Source of the DNA: Rhizobium sp. Q54
Lineage (GTDB): Bacteria; Pseudomonadota; Alphaproteobacteria; ATCC43930; CGMCC-115725
DNA length: 64,000 bases
Assembly (NCBI GenBank): GCA_945861155.1
Contig: CAMATN010000002.1
Coordinates: 20,956 to 84,955 of the forward strand
Direction: 5' to 3'
Each line of letters starts with the position of its first letter. Position 1 is the stretch's first letter. The position numbers were made by a program, and so were the translations under genes. This document shows, in pieces, positions 36,987 to 45,808 of the stretch. A model generated the notes under the pieces. That model saw only the letters and a program-made list of their open reading frames with translations. It had not been told where the DNA came from and searched no databases.

Positions 36987-38819
36987 ATGCCGCCGCCCTT
37001 GCTTCTGCTACAGGATATCACCCTTACCTTTGGGGTCACGCCGCTCCTGTCCGGCGCGGAACTTGCCGTAGCCGCCGGCGACCGGCTCTGCCTGGTCGGG
37101 CGCAACTGCTCGGGCAAATCCACGCTGCTGCGCATTGCCGCCGGCCTCGTACAGCCTGACAGCGGGCGCCGCTTCGCCCAGCCCGGCGCCACGATCCGCT
37201 ACCTGCCGCAGGAGCCCGACCTCTCCGGGTTCGCCACCGCGCTCGCCTATGTCGAGGACGGGCTCGATCCCGAGGCGGCCGAGAGTCGTCCCCCGGATCG
37301 CCACCGGGCGCTTTATCTGCTCAAGGAACTCGGCCTCACCGGCGCCGAAAACCCGGAATCGCTGTCGGGCGGCGAGGCTCGTCGCGCCGCGCTCGCCCGG
37401 GCGCTCGCCCCCTCGCCCGACATCCTCCTGCTCGACGAGCCGACCAACCATCTCGACCTGCCCGGCATCGAATGGCTGGAGCGCGAGCTGGCGGGCATGC
37501 GCTCGGGCATCGTGCTGATCAGCCACGACCGCCGGCTGCTCGAACGCATTTCCCGCGGCACGGTCTGGCTCGACCGCGGCATCACCCGCACCCTCGACGA
37601 GGGTTTCACCGCGTTCGAGCCCTGGCGCGATACGGTGCTCGAGCAGGAAGAGACCGAGTTTCACAAGCTCGGCCGCAAGATCGCGATGGAGGAGGATTGG
37701 CTGCGCTACGGCGTTTCCGCCCGGCGCACCCGCAACCAGCGCCGACTCGCCGATCTGTTTGCGCTGCGCCGCAAACGCAAGGAACAACGCGGCGCGCAGG
37801 GCATGGTCCGGCTCGACGCGGCGCAAGCCGATCTGTCCGGCCGGCTGGTTGCAGCGGCGCAAGGGATCGCGAAATCCTATGGGGGCCGCCCGGTCGTGCG
37901 CGATTTCTCGACCCGGATCATGCGCGGCGACCGGGTCGGCATTGTCGGCCCCAACGGCGCCGGCAAGACGACGTTGCTGAACCTGCTGACCGGCGCGCTC
38001 GCGCCCGATGCGGGCGAGGTCCGGCTCGGGACCAACCTCGCGCAGGTGACGCTCGACCAGCGCCGCGAGACCCTCGACCCGCAACAGACCCTGAGCGACG
38101 CGCTGACCGGCGGCGGCGGCGACAATGTCACGGTCGGCGGCCAGACCCGGCATGTCGTCGGCTACATGAAAGACTATCTGTTCCGCCCCGAGCAGGCCCG
38201 CACCCCGGTCGGCGTCCTGTCCGGCGGCGAGCGCGCCCGGCTGACCCTGGCACGCGCCTTCGCCCTTCCCTCCAACCTCTTGGCGCTCGACGAGCCGACC
38301 AACGATCTCGATCTCGAAACCCTCGATTTGTTGCAGGAGAAGCTGGCCGAGTATCCCGGCACGGTGCTGCTGGTCAGCCACGACCGCGATTTCCTCGACC
38401 GCGTCGTGGTCGCCACCATCGCCACCGAAGGGAACGGGCGCTGGACCGAATACGCCGGCGGCTACACCGACATGCTGGCCCAGCGCGGAACGGCGCCGGC
38501 AACGGCCGCGGTGGCAAAGCGACCGCGTGCGGTGACTGAGGCCGGCGCACAGCCAGCCGCCCGCTCCCGCCGGATGAGTTTCAACGATCGACACGCGCTG
38601 GAGACATTGCCGGCCCGGATCGCGGCGTTACAGACGCAGATCGCCGGGCTGAATGCCGTCCTCGCCGACCCGGATTTGTACGCCAGCGATCCCGGACGGT
38701 TCAGCAAAACGACAGCGTCGCTCGCCACAGCACGGGACCAACTGGCCGCAGCCGAGGAACAGTGGCTGACCCTGGAAATGCAGCGCGAGGAGATCGAGGC
38801 GCTCGAACCAAAAACCTGA
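36987..38819 (+). CDS. ABC-F family ATPase (Uup/EttA type)
   Basis: ABC-F proteins have two ABC domains on one chain without membrane segments and act on ribosomes or, for Uup, in DNA and ribosome metabolism. Domain 1 has Walker A GRNCSGKST, signature LSGGEARRAALARAL and Walker B LLLDEPTNHLDLPG. Domain 2 has GPNGAGKTTLLNLLTG, LSGGERARLTLARAFALPSN and LALDEPTNDLDLETLD. A C-terminal coiled-coil-like region (about 540-610) resembles Uup. The first Walker A has Cys in place of the usual Gly (GRNGSGKS to GRNCSGKS), which need not abolish activity. The length is 610 residues; no strong ribosome site is seen at ATG 36987. Confidence 0.9.
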   Translation: MPPPLLLLQDITLTFGVTPLLSGAELAVAAGDRLCLVGRNCSGKSTLLRIAAGLVQPDSGRRFAQPGATIRYLPQEPDLSGFATALAYVEDGLDPEAAESRPPDRHRALYLLKELGLTGAENPESLSGGEARRAALARALAPSPDILLLDEPTNHLDLPGIEWLERELAGMRSGIVLISHDRRLLERISRGTVWLDRGITRTLDEGFTAFEPWRDTVLEQEETEFHKLGRKIAMEEDWLRYGVSARRTRNQRRLADLFALRRKRKEQRGAQGMVRLDAAQADLSGRLVAAAQGIAKSYGGRPVVRDFSTRIMRGDRVGIVGPNGAGKTTLLNLLTGALAPDAGEVRLGTNLAQVTLDQRRETLDPQQTLSDALTGGGGDNVTVGGQTRHVVGYMKDYLFRPEQARTPVGVLSGGERARLTLARAFALPSNLLALDEPTNDLDLETLDLLQEKLAEYPGTVLLVSHDRDFLDRVVVATIATEGNGRWTEYAGGYTDMLAQRGTAPATAAVAKRPRAVTEAGAQPAARSRRMSFNDRHALETLPARIAALQTQIAGLNAVLADPDLYASDPGRFSKTTASLATARDQLAAAEEQWLTLEMQREEIEALEPKT

Positions 38820-38957
38820 TTCGCCTGATCATCGACGCCAGCTATAGGTGGCAAGCGATCGCCCGATCCAGCACCGTACATGGACGGAATGCGCCAATAA
38901 CAGATGCTGCTACGGCACCGCCTTGCGCACGGATGAGCGCGCCCTGAGATTAGAAGA

Positions 38958-40358
38958 ATGACCCCGACCGCTACCCAGCTCAAATTTCGCCTGGATCAGC
39001 GCCGCCGTTGGTTCGATAATGAATGGCTTTTCAAATGGCACCACATTGGCGGTCAGCGCGTCGTCGAGATTGATATGTTCGACGGGCGGCAGGCACGATA
39101 CGCCGGCATCAAATTTGACGGCAGTTCTCGTGACGTGTTTTGGGATGCCGTCGCACGCGGGGTTCGGAAGGAGGTCATTGAACAGTTCGCCTGGGTAGAG
39201 GAGCGCGTTCGTGTCTATGCGCGCACGCAGACCGAGGTGGCGGTCGACGAGTGCGCGGGCTTATTGGCGGCCTTCGCCCAATCTGTGCGCTATGCCGCAG
39301 TCCAGAAGGACAGAATCCTCCGCGGCGACGGTCTTAACTTTCCGCCCCAGCAGGACGCCGGTATCTGGGTCGACGTGTCCGCCGGCGACATCGCTCGCCA
39401 AGCCGCGGCGCTCAAAGCGGCGCTGTTCCCACCGCAAACGGGTGTCCCGACCGGGGCAGTTCCGACGGTCCGCACCGCAACTGAAAGCGACAAACCCATT
39501 CCTGCCTACCAGGTCGCCCTATCATTTGCCGGTGAGCAGCGCGAATACGTGGAGGCTGTCGCTCGCGCGCTGCATGCGCGTGGGATCGCGGTCTTCTATG
39601 ATCGCTTCGAGCCCGTCACTCTCTGGGGCAAGGATGGGGCTGAATTCTTCCATCAGTTGTTCGCGGCCGACACCGCCTACGTCGTGATGTTCATCTCCAG
39701 GGATTATGTCGCCAAGAAATGGACTCGCCACGAACGGCGCGCGGCGCTGAGTCGCGTGATCGCAGAGGAAGGCGAGTACGTTTTGCCCGTCCGATTCGAC
39801 GACAGCATCGTCCCTGGCCTGCCCGATACGGTTCAGTATCTGAGGACACAGGACTATGACCCGGCGGCCCTCGCCGCTCTGATTTCAGAGAAAATTGGCG
39901 TCCCTCCACTCACTGCCAAGGCATCCGACGTGCCCCCGCCTCAGGTCAGCTCGCTCGCGGGCGAGATCGCGTTCGACTACAGCGCGTTCAATGGCCGCTT
40001 CATCATCGGCTCAGGGGTGCGGCAATTTGAGACGATGTGGTCGAAGTCGAGCGACACGAGCATCACGCTTTACAACGACCCGCCGTCGATCAACGGGATT
40101 GCCGTGGTGCGGGGCGCAACTCGCATCGCCGATGTCTCCGATGCGTCGGTCTACGATTACACGTCGCGGACGCGGCGGCCGCAGCTCGGCGAAATAGCCG
40201 TACTGCGGAATATCCAAGGCTTCTATGCCGCGATTCATATTCTCCGTATCGACGACGACACGCGCGGCGCCGATCGCGACGAGATCCGGATCCGGTTTGC
40301 GATTCAGCCTGACGGTTCACCGTCGTTTTCCGCCTATACGGACGACGCAATGACATGA
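38958..40358 (+). CDS. TIR-domain protein with unknown N- and C-terminal domains
   Basis: The 466-residue protein has a central TIR domain (about 183-315): YQVALSFAGEQREYVEAVAR, GIAVFYDRFEPVTLWGKDGA and VVMFISRDYVAKKWTRHERR. E259 in the WTRHERRAAL segment sits where the catalytic Glu of NAD-cleaving TIR enzymes is found. The N-terminal about 175 residues (HHIGGQRVVEIDMFDGRQAR) and the C-terminal about 130 residues (FNGRFIIGSGVRQFETMWSK, LYNDPPSINGIAVVRGA) match nothing I can name with certainty; the C-terminal part recurs in other bacterial TIR proteins as far as I recall. No membrane segment. It stands alone between an ABC-F gene and a reductase, with 138 and 106 base gaps. A role in antiphage abortive defence is likely but unproven. 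Confidence 0.85.
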   Translation: MTPTATQLKFRLDQRRRWFDNEWLFKWHHIGGQRVVEIDMFDGRQARYAGIKFDGSSRDVFWDAVARGVRKEVIEQFAWVEERVRVYARTQTEVAVDECAGLLAAFAQSVRYAAVQKDRILRGDGLNFPPQQDAGIWVDVSAGDIARQAAALKAALFPPQTGVPTGAVPTVRTATESDKPIPAYQVALSFAGEQREYVEAVARALHARGIAVFYDRFEPVTLWGKDGAEFFHQLFAADTAYVVMFISRDYVAKKWTRHERRAALSRVIAEEGEYVLPVRFDDSIVPGLPDTVQYLRTQDYDPAALAALISEKIGVPPLTAKASDVPPPQVSSLAGEIAFDYSAFNGRFIIGSGVRQFETMWSKSSDTSITLYNDPPSINGIAVVRGATRIADVSDASVYDYTSRTRRPQLGEIAVLRNIQGFYAAIHILRIDDDTRGADRDEIRIRFAIQPDGSPSFSAYTDDAMT

Positions 40359-40464
40359 GCTCCCTTAGCAAGAGACCTCCTGTGCGGATTCCAGAGCGCT
40401 CATTAGTCACGACCTTCACAACTGGTGCATGGCCTGCTGAGGCCGGCATATTGAGGATCACGAG

Positions 40465-41481
40465 ATGAGAGCCTATCGCATCGATCGCTTTGGCGGCGTT
40501 GACGGCATCGTACTCGGGTCGCGCGACGATCCGCTTCCGGGCGCTGGGCAAATCCTGCTTCGGGTGCGCGCGACGTCGCTGAATTACCGCGATCTGATGG
40601 TGCTGAAGGGCGGCGGACGCGGTCCGACCAGGCTCGGGGTGGTGCCGCTGAGCGACGGCGCGGGAGAGGTCGCGGCGGTCGGGGAGGGGGTCGGCCGGGT
40701 GGCGGTCGGCGACCGGGTCATCGGCTGCTTCCATCCGCGCTGGTTCGGCGGGCCGATCCGCCCCGAATACCTGACCGACCGCCTCGGCGCCAATCTCGAC
40801 GGCATGCTGGCCGAATACGCGATCGTCAGCGAGGAAGCGGTTGTCAGGCTGCCGGGCGATTTGTCGTTTGAGGAGGCCGCGACCCTGCCCTGCGCCGCGG
40901 TGACCGCGTGGGTGGCGCTGACCGGCCATCGACGGGTCACCGCCGGTGACACGGTGTTGACGCAAGGCTCCGGCGGCGTCTCGATCTTCGCGCTGCAATT
41001 CGCGCGGCTGCTTGGCGCCCGGGTCATCGCGACGACATCGTCGGCCGCAAAGGCCGAGCGGCTGACGGCGCTCGGCGCCGCGGCGGTCATCAACTATGTC
41101 GAGACCCCGGAGTGGCACGAAGAGGTGGCCCGGCTGACCGACGGCCAGGGCGCCGATTGCGTCGTCGAGATCGGCGGGCCGGGCACGCTGGCGCATTCGA
41201 TCAAATCGCTCGCGGTCGGCGGCCATATCAGCCTGATCGGCTCCAGCCTGTCGCGCTCGGGGATCGCGCTCGACCCGCTGCTGCTGGGCGGGCGGGGCAT
41301 GACGCTCGGGTCGATCAGCGTCGGCAGCCGGGCCGATTTCGAGGCGATGAACCGGGCGATCGCACAGCATCGCCTGCGGCCGGTCATCGATCGGGTCTTC
41401 CCGTTCGCCGAGGCGGCAGAGGCCTACCGCTATTTCGAGAGAAGGGCACATTTCGGCAAGGTCGTGATAAGCCACGGCTGA
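40465..41481 (+). CDS. Zinc-type alcohol dehydrogenase-like NAD(P) oxidoreductase
   Basis: The 338-residue protein is an MDR-family reductase. It has the N-terminal GroES-like domain (LRVRATSLNYRDLMVLKGGG), then the Rossmann fold with TQGSGGVSIFALQFARLLGA and VVEIGGPGTLAHSIKSLAVG. The catalytic-zinc Cys and structural-zinc Cys set are not evident, so it is closer to zinc-free quinone-reductase-like members. The ribosome site TGAGGA precedes ATG 40465. It is followed after 25 bases by a PEP-mutase family lyase and may share its message. The substrate is unknown. Confidence 0.88.
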   Translation: MRAYRIDRFGGVDGIVLGSRDDPLPGAGQILLRVRATSLNYRDLMVLKGGGRGPTRLGVVPLSDGAGEVAAVGEGVGRVAVGDRVIGCFHPRWFGGPIRPEYLTDRLGANLDGMLAEYAIVSEEAVVRLPGDLSFEEAATLPCAAVTAWVALTGHRRVTAGDTVLTQGSGGVSIFALQFARLLGARVIATTSSAAKAERLTALGAAAVINYVETPEWHEEVARLTDGQGADCVVEIGGPGTLAHSIKSLAVGGHISLIGSSLSRSGIALDPLLLGGRGMTLGSISVGSRADFEAMNRAIAQHRLRPVIDRVFPFAEAAEAYRYFERRAHFGKVVISHG

Positions 41482-41506
41482 TGTCCGGACAAACCAGGAG
41501 AAAACG

Positions 41507-42364
41507 ATGAACTGGACCGATCGGCGCCGGAAATTCCGCGCCATCCTGAAGGGCGAGCGCTGCTATCACCCGGCCTCGGTGTTCGATCCGCTATCGGCGC
41601 GGATCGCCCAGGATCTCGGGTTCGAGGTCGGCATGTTCGCCGGCTCGACCGCCTCGCTGACGGTGCTCGGCGCGCCCGATCTAATTCTGCTGACGCTTAG
41701 CGAGTTCGCCGCGCAGGCCTATCGCATCAACAGCGCCTTCGAGGTGCCGCTGCTGGTCGATGCCGACCACGGCTATGGCAATGCGCTCAACGTGATGCGC
41801 ACGGTGCGGGAGCTGGAAACCGCCGGTGTGTCGGCGCTGACGATCGAGGACACGGCGCTGCCGCGCGGATACGGGGCTGGCGCCGGCGGCCTGATCTCGA
41901 TCGAGGAGGGCGCCGCCAAGATGCGCGCGGCGCTCGCGGCGCGGCAGGACCCGGATCTGGTGATCGTCGGCCGCACCATCGCGATGGGGCTGACCAGCAC
42001 CGAGGACGCCATCGCGCGCGCCAAGGCCTACGCGGCGGCCGGGGTGGACGCGTTCTTTTTTGTCGGGATGCAAACGCGCGCGCAACTCGAAGCCGCGGCG
42101 GCGGCGATCGACATCCCGATCATCATCGGCGGCGGTGCGGAGTTGACCGATCTGGATTATCTCGGCTCAAAGCGGGTGCGCGTCGCGCTGCAAGGGCACC
42201 AGCCGATCATGGCGGCGGCGCAGGCGGTCCACGACACGCTGAAGGCGTTGCGCGACGGCGTGAAGCCGAAGGATCTGACGGGCGTGCCGTCAGCCGCGTT
42301 CATGGCGAAAGCGACCCGCGATGCCGACTATCAGCGCTGGACCAACGAATTCCTCGGCGGCTGA
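41507..42364 (+). CDS. Isocitrate lyase/PEP mutase family protein (oxaloacetate decarboxylase-like)
   Basis: The 285-residue TIM-barrel protein has the superfamily pattern FDPLSARIAQDLGFEVGMFA, the Mg-binding VPLLVDADHGYGNALNVMRT and VSALTIEDTALPRGYG. The missing KKCGH-type loop of true isocitrate lyases and the short length point to the oxaloacetate decarboxylase / carboxyvinyl-phosphonate-mutase-like branch; which reaction it runs cannot be fixed by eye. A good ribosome site (CAGGAGAAAA) precedes ATG 41507. It is the last gene of the 38-kb plus-strand run, convergent with the rhodanese gene. Confidence 0.85.
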   Translation: MNWTDRRRKFRAILKGERCYHPASVFDPLSARIAQDLGFEVGMFAGSTASLTVLGAPDLILLTLSEFAAQAYRINSAFEVPLLVDADHGYGNALNVMRTVRELETAGVSALTIEDTALPRGYGAGAGGLISIEEGAAKMRAALAARQDPDLVIVGRTIAMGLTSTEDAIARAKAYAAAGVDAFFFVGMQTRAQLEAAAAAIDIPIIIGGGAELTDLDYLGSKRVRVALQGHQPIMAAAQAVHDTLKALRDGVKPKDLTGVPSAAFMAKATRDADYQRWTNEFLGG

Positions 42365-42384
42365 CGCGGCAGCCAAGTGAGAGC

Positions 42385-43998
42385 CTAAGTGACCTGGAAG
42401 CGGTGGTCGTCGTCGCTCGCCATGTCGTGCACGAGATTGATCTCCCAGGCGAGGTATTCGCGCATCGCCGCTTCCCGGTCCTGACCCCGCTCGCGCGCCG
42501 AGAGAACGACATCGTCGGGCTCGCCGGCCATGCGGGTCGCACCGGTTTCCAGCGGGAAGCCGGTTCGGACCCACGCCTGCGTTCCGCCCGACAGCACCAT
42601 GACCGGGACCCTCCCGGCGCCGGCGATGTCGGAAGCGGCGAGGCGCGCCAGCGCATCGTCCGGCGACGTCAGTACGACCGTTTCCGCCTTTGGGAGCGCC
42701 GCCAGGGCCTCGGGGAGCCGCGAGCGGACCGCGAACCAGGCGCCCGGAATATGGCCCTGGGCATAGCGCCGGCTGGTGTCGAGATCGATGATTGCGGCAG
42801 TGCCGGCCGCCAGCTGCTCGCGCAATCCGGCCGGCTCGATGGTCGTTACGGTAACGCCATCCAACCCGAGCGCGCGCGGCGCGTGAGGTCCGCTGACCCA
42901 GTCGTCCTCCGCCCAGCCGCCTTCTGCCGCATTGGCGGCGAGCACCGCGACCTCGGTCCAGCCCATCTGCTTCAGCCACGACGCGGTTATCGTCGCCCGG
43001 ACGCCGTCATTATCGACCAGCACGATCCGCGCGCCCCAAATCGCGACGAACGAATCGGTTTCCTGCACGAGCTGGCCGCCGGGAGCCGAGCGGGCGCCCG
43101 CCAGATGCCCGGCCGCGTATTCCTCGGGCGTGCGCACGTCGAGCACATAGAGGCTGCGCTGGGACGCCTCGGCGCGCCAGGCCGCGAGCATCGCCCTGTC
43201 GATGCGGGGCACGTCGTAGCGAGAAGCGACCCGGGATGCCGCCGCGTTGGCGACCCCGAGCCCGCTGGCGGAGACCGCCGGCGGCCGGCGGGTCGCGCCG
43301 TGCACGACATCGAGCCCGGCCAGGTGCCAGGCCATCGTGCCGTCCTTTAGCGACACGATCTTGTTGGGAAAGCCGGCATTGATCAGCGCCTGCGCCCCGA
43401 TGATGCTGCGGGTGCGCCCGCCGCAATTGACGATGATTGTCGTGTCCGGCGACGGCGTCAGATCGGCGAAGCGATAGACCAGCTCCGCGCCCGGCACGCT
43501 GATCGCGCTCGGGATGCTGTTGTCGTGGTATTCCTCATAGGAGCGGCTGTCGAAGATCGCGATATCGGCGCCGCCGTCGATCAGCGCCTTCAACTCGGGC
43601 GCGGCAATCCACGGCGTTCCGGCCTCATGCTCGACGACCTCGGCAAACGCCTTGCTCGGCACATGCACGCCGCTGTAGAGCCGATGGCCGGCCGCTTCCC
43701 AGGCCGCGATGCCGCCGTCGAGCACCGCGACCTCCTCGTAGCCGAGCGCCGTCATCCGCCGCGCCGCGCGAAGGGCCGACCCGTCGCCATCGTCGCACCA
43801 GACCACGCGCGCGGTGCGACGGGGCGCCAGATCGTCGACCAGCAGCTCCAGCCGGCTCAGCGGGACGCAAGACGCCAGCAGCAGGTGCCGGCGCGCGAAG
43901 ATTCCTTCCTCGCGCGCGTCGAGCACGGCGATTTCCCCGCCATCATGCAGTTGCGCCTTCAAGTCCCGCGCGTCGATGCGCCTGATCTCACTGGTCAA
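42385..43998 (-). CDS. Four-domain rhodanese-like sulfurtransferase
   Basis: The 537-residue protein consists of four rhodanese modules. Active-site Cys are present in module 1 (C68, VVWCDDGDGSALR) and module 2 (C192, VNCGGRTRSIIG), whereas module 3 has Asp at the position (D329, LVDNDGVRATI) and module 4 has Ser (S445, VLTSPDDALA), so two modules are probably non-catalytic. Each module repeats the pattern DxR/T...GHIPGA and a final GGxxAW helix (LDGGIAAWEAAGH, LSGGTQAWVRTGF). There is no signal peptide. The TTG start at 43998 has GGGAGG about eight bases upstream. It lies 41 bases downstream of the Gfo/Idh gene on the same strand and is probably co-transcribed. Confidence 0.9.
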   Translation of the reverse strand: MTSEIRRIDARDLKAQLHDGGEIAVLDAREEGIFARRHLLLASCVPLSRLELLVDDLAPRRTARVVWCDDGDGSALRAARRMTALGYEEVAVLDGGIAAWEAAGHRLYSGVHVPSKAFAEVVEHEAGTPWIAAPELKALIDGGADIAIFDSRSYEEYHDNSIPSAISVPGAELVYRFADLTPSPDTTIIVNCGGRTRSIIGAQALINAGFPNKIVSLKDGTMAWHLAGLDVVHGATRRPPAVSASGLGVANAAASRVASRYDVPRIDRAMLAAWRAEASQRSLYVLDVRTPEEYAAGHLAGARSAPGGQLVQETDSFVAIWGARIVLVDNDGVRATITASWLKQMGWTEVAVLAANAAEGGWAEDDWVSGPHAPRALGLDGVTVTTIEPAGLREQLAAGTAAIIDLDTSRRYAQGHIPGAWFAVRSRLPEALAALPKAETVVLTSPDDALARLAASDIAGAGRVPVMVLSGGTQAWVRTGFPLETGATRMAGEPDDVVLSARERGQDREAAMREYLAWEINLVHDMASDDDHRFQVT

Positions 43999-44039
43999 AG
44001 CGGTCGCCTCCCTGATGTCGCCGCAGCGCCGCGATGGCG

Positions 44040-45143
44040 CTAAAGCACCTGCTTTTGCCCGGTCTGCGAGGCTCGCACGATTGCGTCGATCAGGCGATGC
44101 CGCGTGACGGCAGCGTCGAAGCCGGGGCTGGCGGGCTTCCCGTCGCGGATGCGCTCGGCCAATCGAGCATAGAGCTGGGCGACATTATACCGGGAGTCGC
44201 CGGGCAGCCCATCCGGCACCCAGCGATAATTTGCCGGGACCGGCAACTCGGCCAATTCCTTCGCTGCGCCCTGCGCCCCTCGGACTGTCAACTCCTGGCG
44301 CTGCATCGAGGCGCGCGTGGTGGCGGCCAGCGTGAGGTCGCCTTGGTCGCCGTGGATCTCGAACAGGAACTCGGTGCCGCGCGCCATGCCGCCGCGGATC
44401 TGGAACGACACGACCGCGCCATCGCCCACAACACCGCTCACGACGAGCTGGTCGGGTGAGGTTTTCGCGATCAGTCCGCCGGTATCGTCCGAGAAAATGC
44501 GGTCGCGCTGGCTGACCGCGAACGCGGTCAGCTCGCGGAATTCGCCGAGGCAATGACACAGCGCGTCGATCTGATGGCCGCCGGTGATGGTCATCAGGTT
44601 GGCGCCGTTCGCGGCGTCGGCCTGGTAGGCGCGGTCGATCGAGGCGCCCCAATTCGGGGCGCAGCCGAACATCGTCGCCGTCAGCACCCGGCCGACATAG
44701 CCCCCGGCGACCAAATCCTTGACGTAGTTGATCGCCGGCGACATCTGGCCCTGCAGCCCGACCGCATGGCGGACGCCTTTGCGTTCCGCCGCGTCGAGCA
44801 TCCGCATCGCCTCTGCGGTATCGCGGCCCAGCGGCCATTCGCAATAGACGTGCTTCCCGGCCTCGATCGCCGCCATGACCGGCGGGTAATGATCGGGCAC
44901 CTTGACGCTGACCGTCACCAGATCGACATCGGGATGCTGCGCGAGTTTCCCCGGATCGGAAAACGCCAGCGGGACCCCGTAATGCCGGGCCGCTTCCTCG
45001 GCGGATTGTTGGCGAGCCGTGCAGACCGCGACGATCTCGAATTGCGGCAACGCACGCAGCGCCGGGATATGGGCGATCGAGGCGAACCCGCGATTCGCGC
45101 TGGCCCCGACGATCCCGACTCGGATTTTGCTGCTCGCTTCCAT
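44040..45143 (-). CDS. Gfo/Idh/MocA family oxidoreductase
   Basis: The 367-residue protein begins with a Rossmann fold (VGIVGASANRGFASIAHIPA), contains the conserved KHVYCEWPLGRDTAEAMRM equivalent of the EKP motif (here Glu-Trp-Pro), and has the C-terminal beta-sheet domain used for substrate binding. These enzymes oxidise sugars, inositols or related hydroxy compounds with NAD(P). The usual catalytic Lys of the EKP motif is replaced by Trp (CEWPL), seen in some subfamilies. The ribosome site GGGAGGAGG precedes ATG 45143. It is divergent from a small cupin gene 76 bases away, which may share its regulation. Confidence 0.9.
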   Translation of the reverse strand: MEASSKIRVGIVGASANRGFASIAHIPALRALPQFEIVAVCTARQQSAEEAARHYGVPLAFSDPGKLAQHPDVDLVTVSVKVPDHYPPVMAAIEAGKHVYCEWPLGRDTAEAMRMLDAAERKGVRHAVGLQGQMSPAINYVKDLVAGGYVGRVLTATMFGCAPNWGASIDRAYQADAANGANLMTITGGHQIDALCHCLGEFRELTAFAVSQRDRIFSDDTGGLIAKTSPDQLVVSGVVGDGAVVSFQIRGGMARGTEFLFEIHGDQGDLTLAATTRASMQRQELTVRGAQGAAKELAELPVPANYRWVPDGLPGDSRYNVAQLYARLAERIRDGKPASPGFDAAVTRHRLIDAIVRASQTGQKQVL

Positions 45144-45219
45144 GTAAACCTCCTCCCGAAAGACGATCCGTTCACGACATCCGCCATGCTAGGCTAAATG
45201 CCGATCAAAATCAGGGACG

Positions 45220-45507
45220 ATGCAGATGGACCGGATGGCATTCGAGACCGAGTTGCGCGATCAGGGTTATGCGGAGCTGGTCGATCGCCGCATGGCGGCA
45301 AACGCGGTCAACCCCGAGCACGCGCACGAGTTTGACGCCCGCCTGCTCGTCCTTGAAGGGGCGATGACAATCACAAGCGCGGGCGAGGAGCGCACCTACC
45401 GGGCCGGCGAGACCTTTGCGATGACCGCCGGATGCCGCCATACCGAACGTGGCGGCGCCGAGGGCGCACGATATCTGGCCGGGCGCCGCCACCAGGCCGC
45501 GGGCTGA
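45220..45507 (+). CDS. Small single-domain cupin protein
   Basis: The 95-residue protein fits a single cupin barrel: VNPEHAHEFDARLLVLEGAM with a His-x-His pair and Glu, and RTYRAGETFAMTAGCRHTER with a later His. This suggests a small metal-binding cupin. It is transcribed divergently from the Gfo/Idh/MocA gene. Function is unknown; such proteins act as isomerases, dioxygenases or sensors. Confidence 0.8.
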   Translation: MQMDRMAFETELRDQGYAELVDRRMAANAVNPEHAHEFDARLLVLEGAMTITSAGEERTYRAGETFAMTAGCRHTERGGAEGARYLAGRRHQAAG

Positions 45508-45808
45508 AGCAGGATCTGGACCGAGAGTACACGGTATCGGAATCCGTTAACCCCCACCCTCCCACCGCTTCGCGGCGGGTCCCTCCCTCCCCCGCTTGCA
45601 GGGGAGGGCTTTGTGGCCCCCTCCCCCGCAAGCGGGGGAGGGTTGGGGTGGGGGCTTCCTGTAGCCGAGAGGCCAGGAGACAAAACGGCGGTCGCTACGA
45701 TCTCGGGGCAATTGAAGCCATTGCGATGCGCCGCAACGCGACAATTGACACCGAAAGGTCTGCGCCGAACACTCTGCGCGTTTTTCGGCAGCACGGCGGG
45801 GCAGAGGC
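45508..45808. other. 301-base intergenic region with GC-rich palindromes
   Basis: The stretch between the cupin and HyuA genes contains the repeat at 45551-45657 and no supported gene. No clear promoter is visible before the HyuA GTG. Confidence 0.6.
45551..45657. repeat. GC-rich palindromic dispersed repeat
   Basis: Nested palindromes built from CCCTCCCCCGCTTGC and its complement GCAAGCGGGGGAGGG (centre 45620-45645), flanked by CCCCCACCCTCCC and GGGTTGGGGTGGGGG, make one large foldable element. Similar intergenic elements are common in alphaproteobacterial genomes. It may act as a transcription terminator for the cupin gene. Confidence 0.8.

Noticed and set aside
37008..38594. 528-residue minus-strand ORF
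   Set aside because: Antisense to the ABC-F gene, which carries both sets of ABC motifs.
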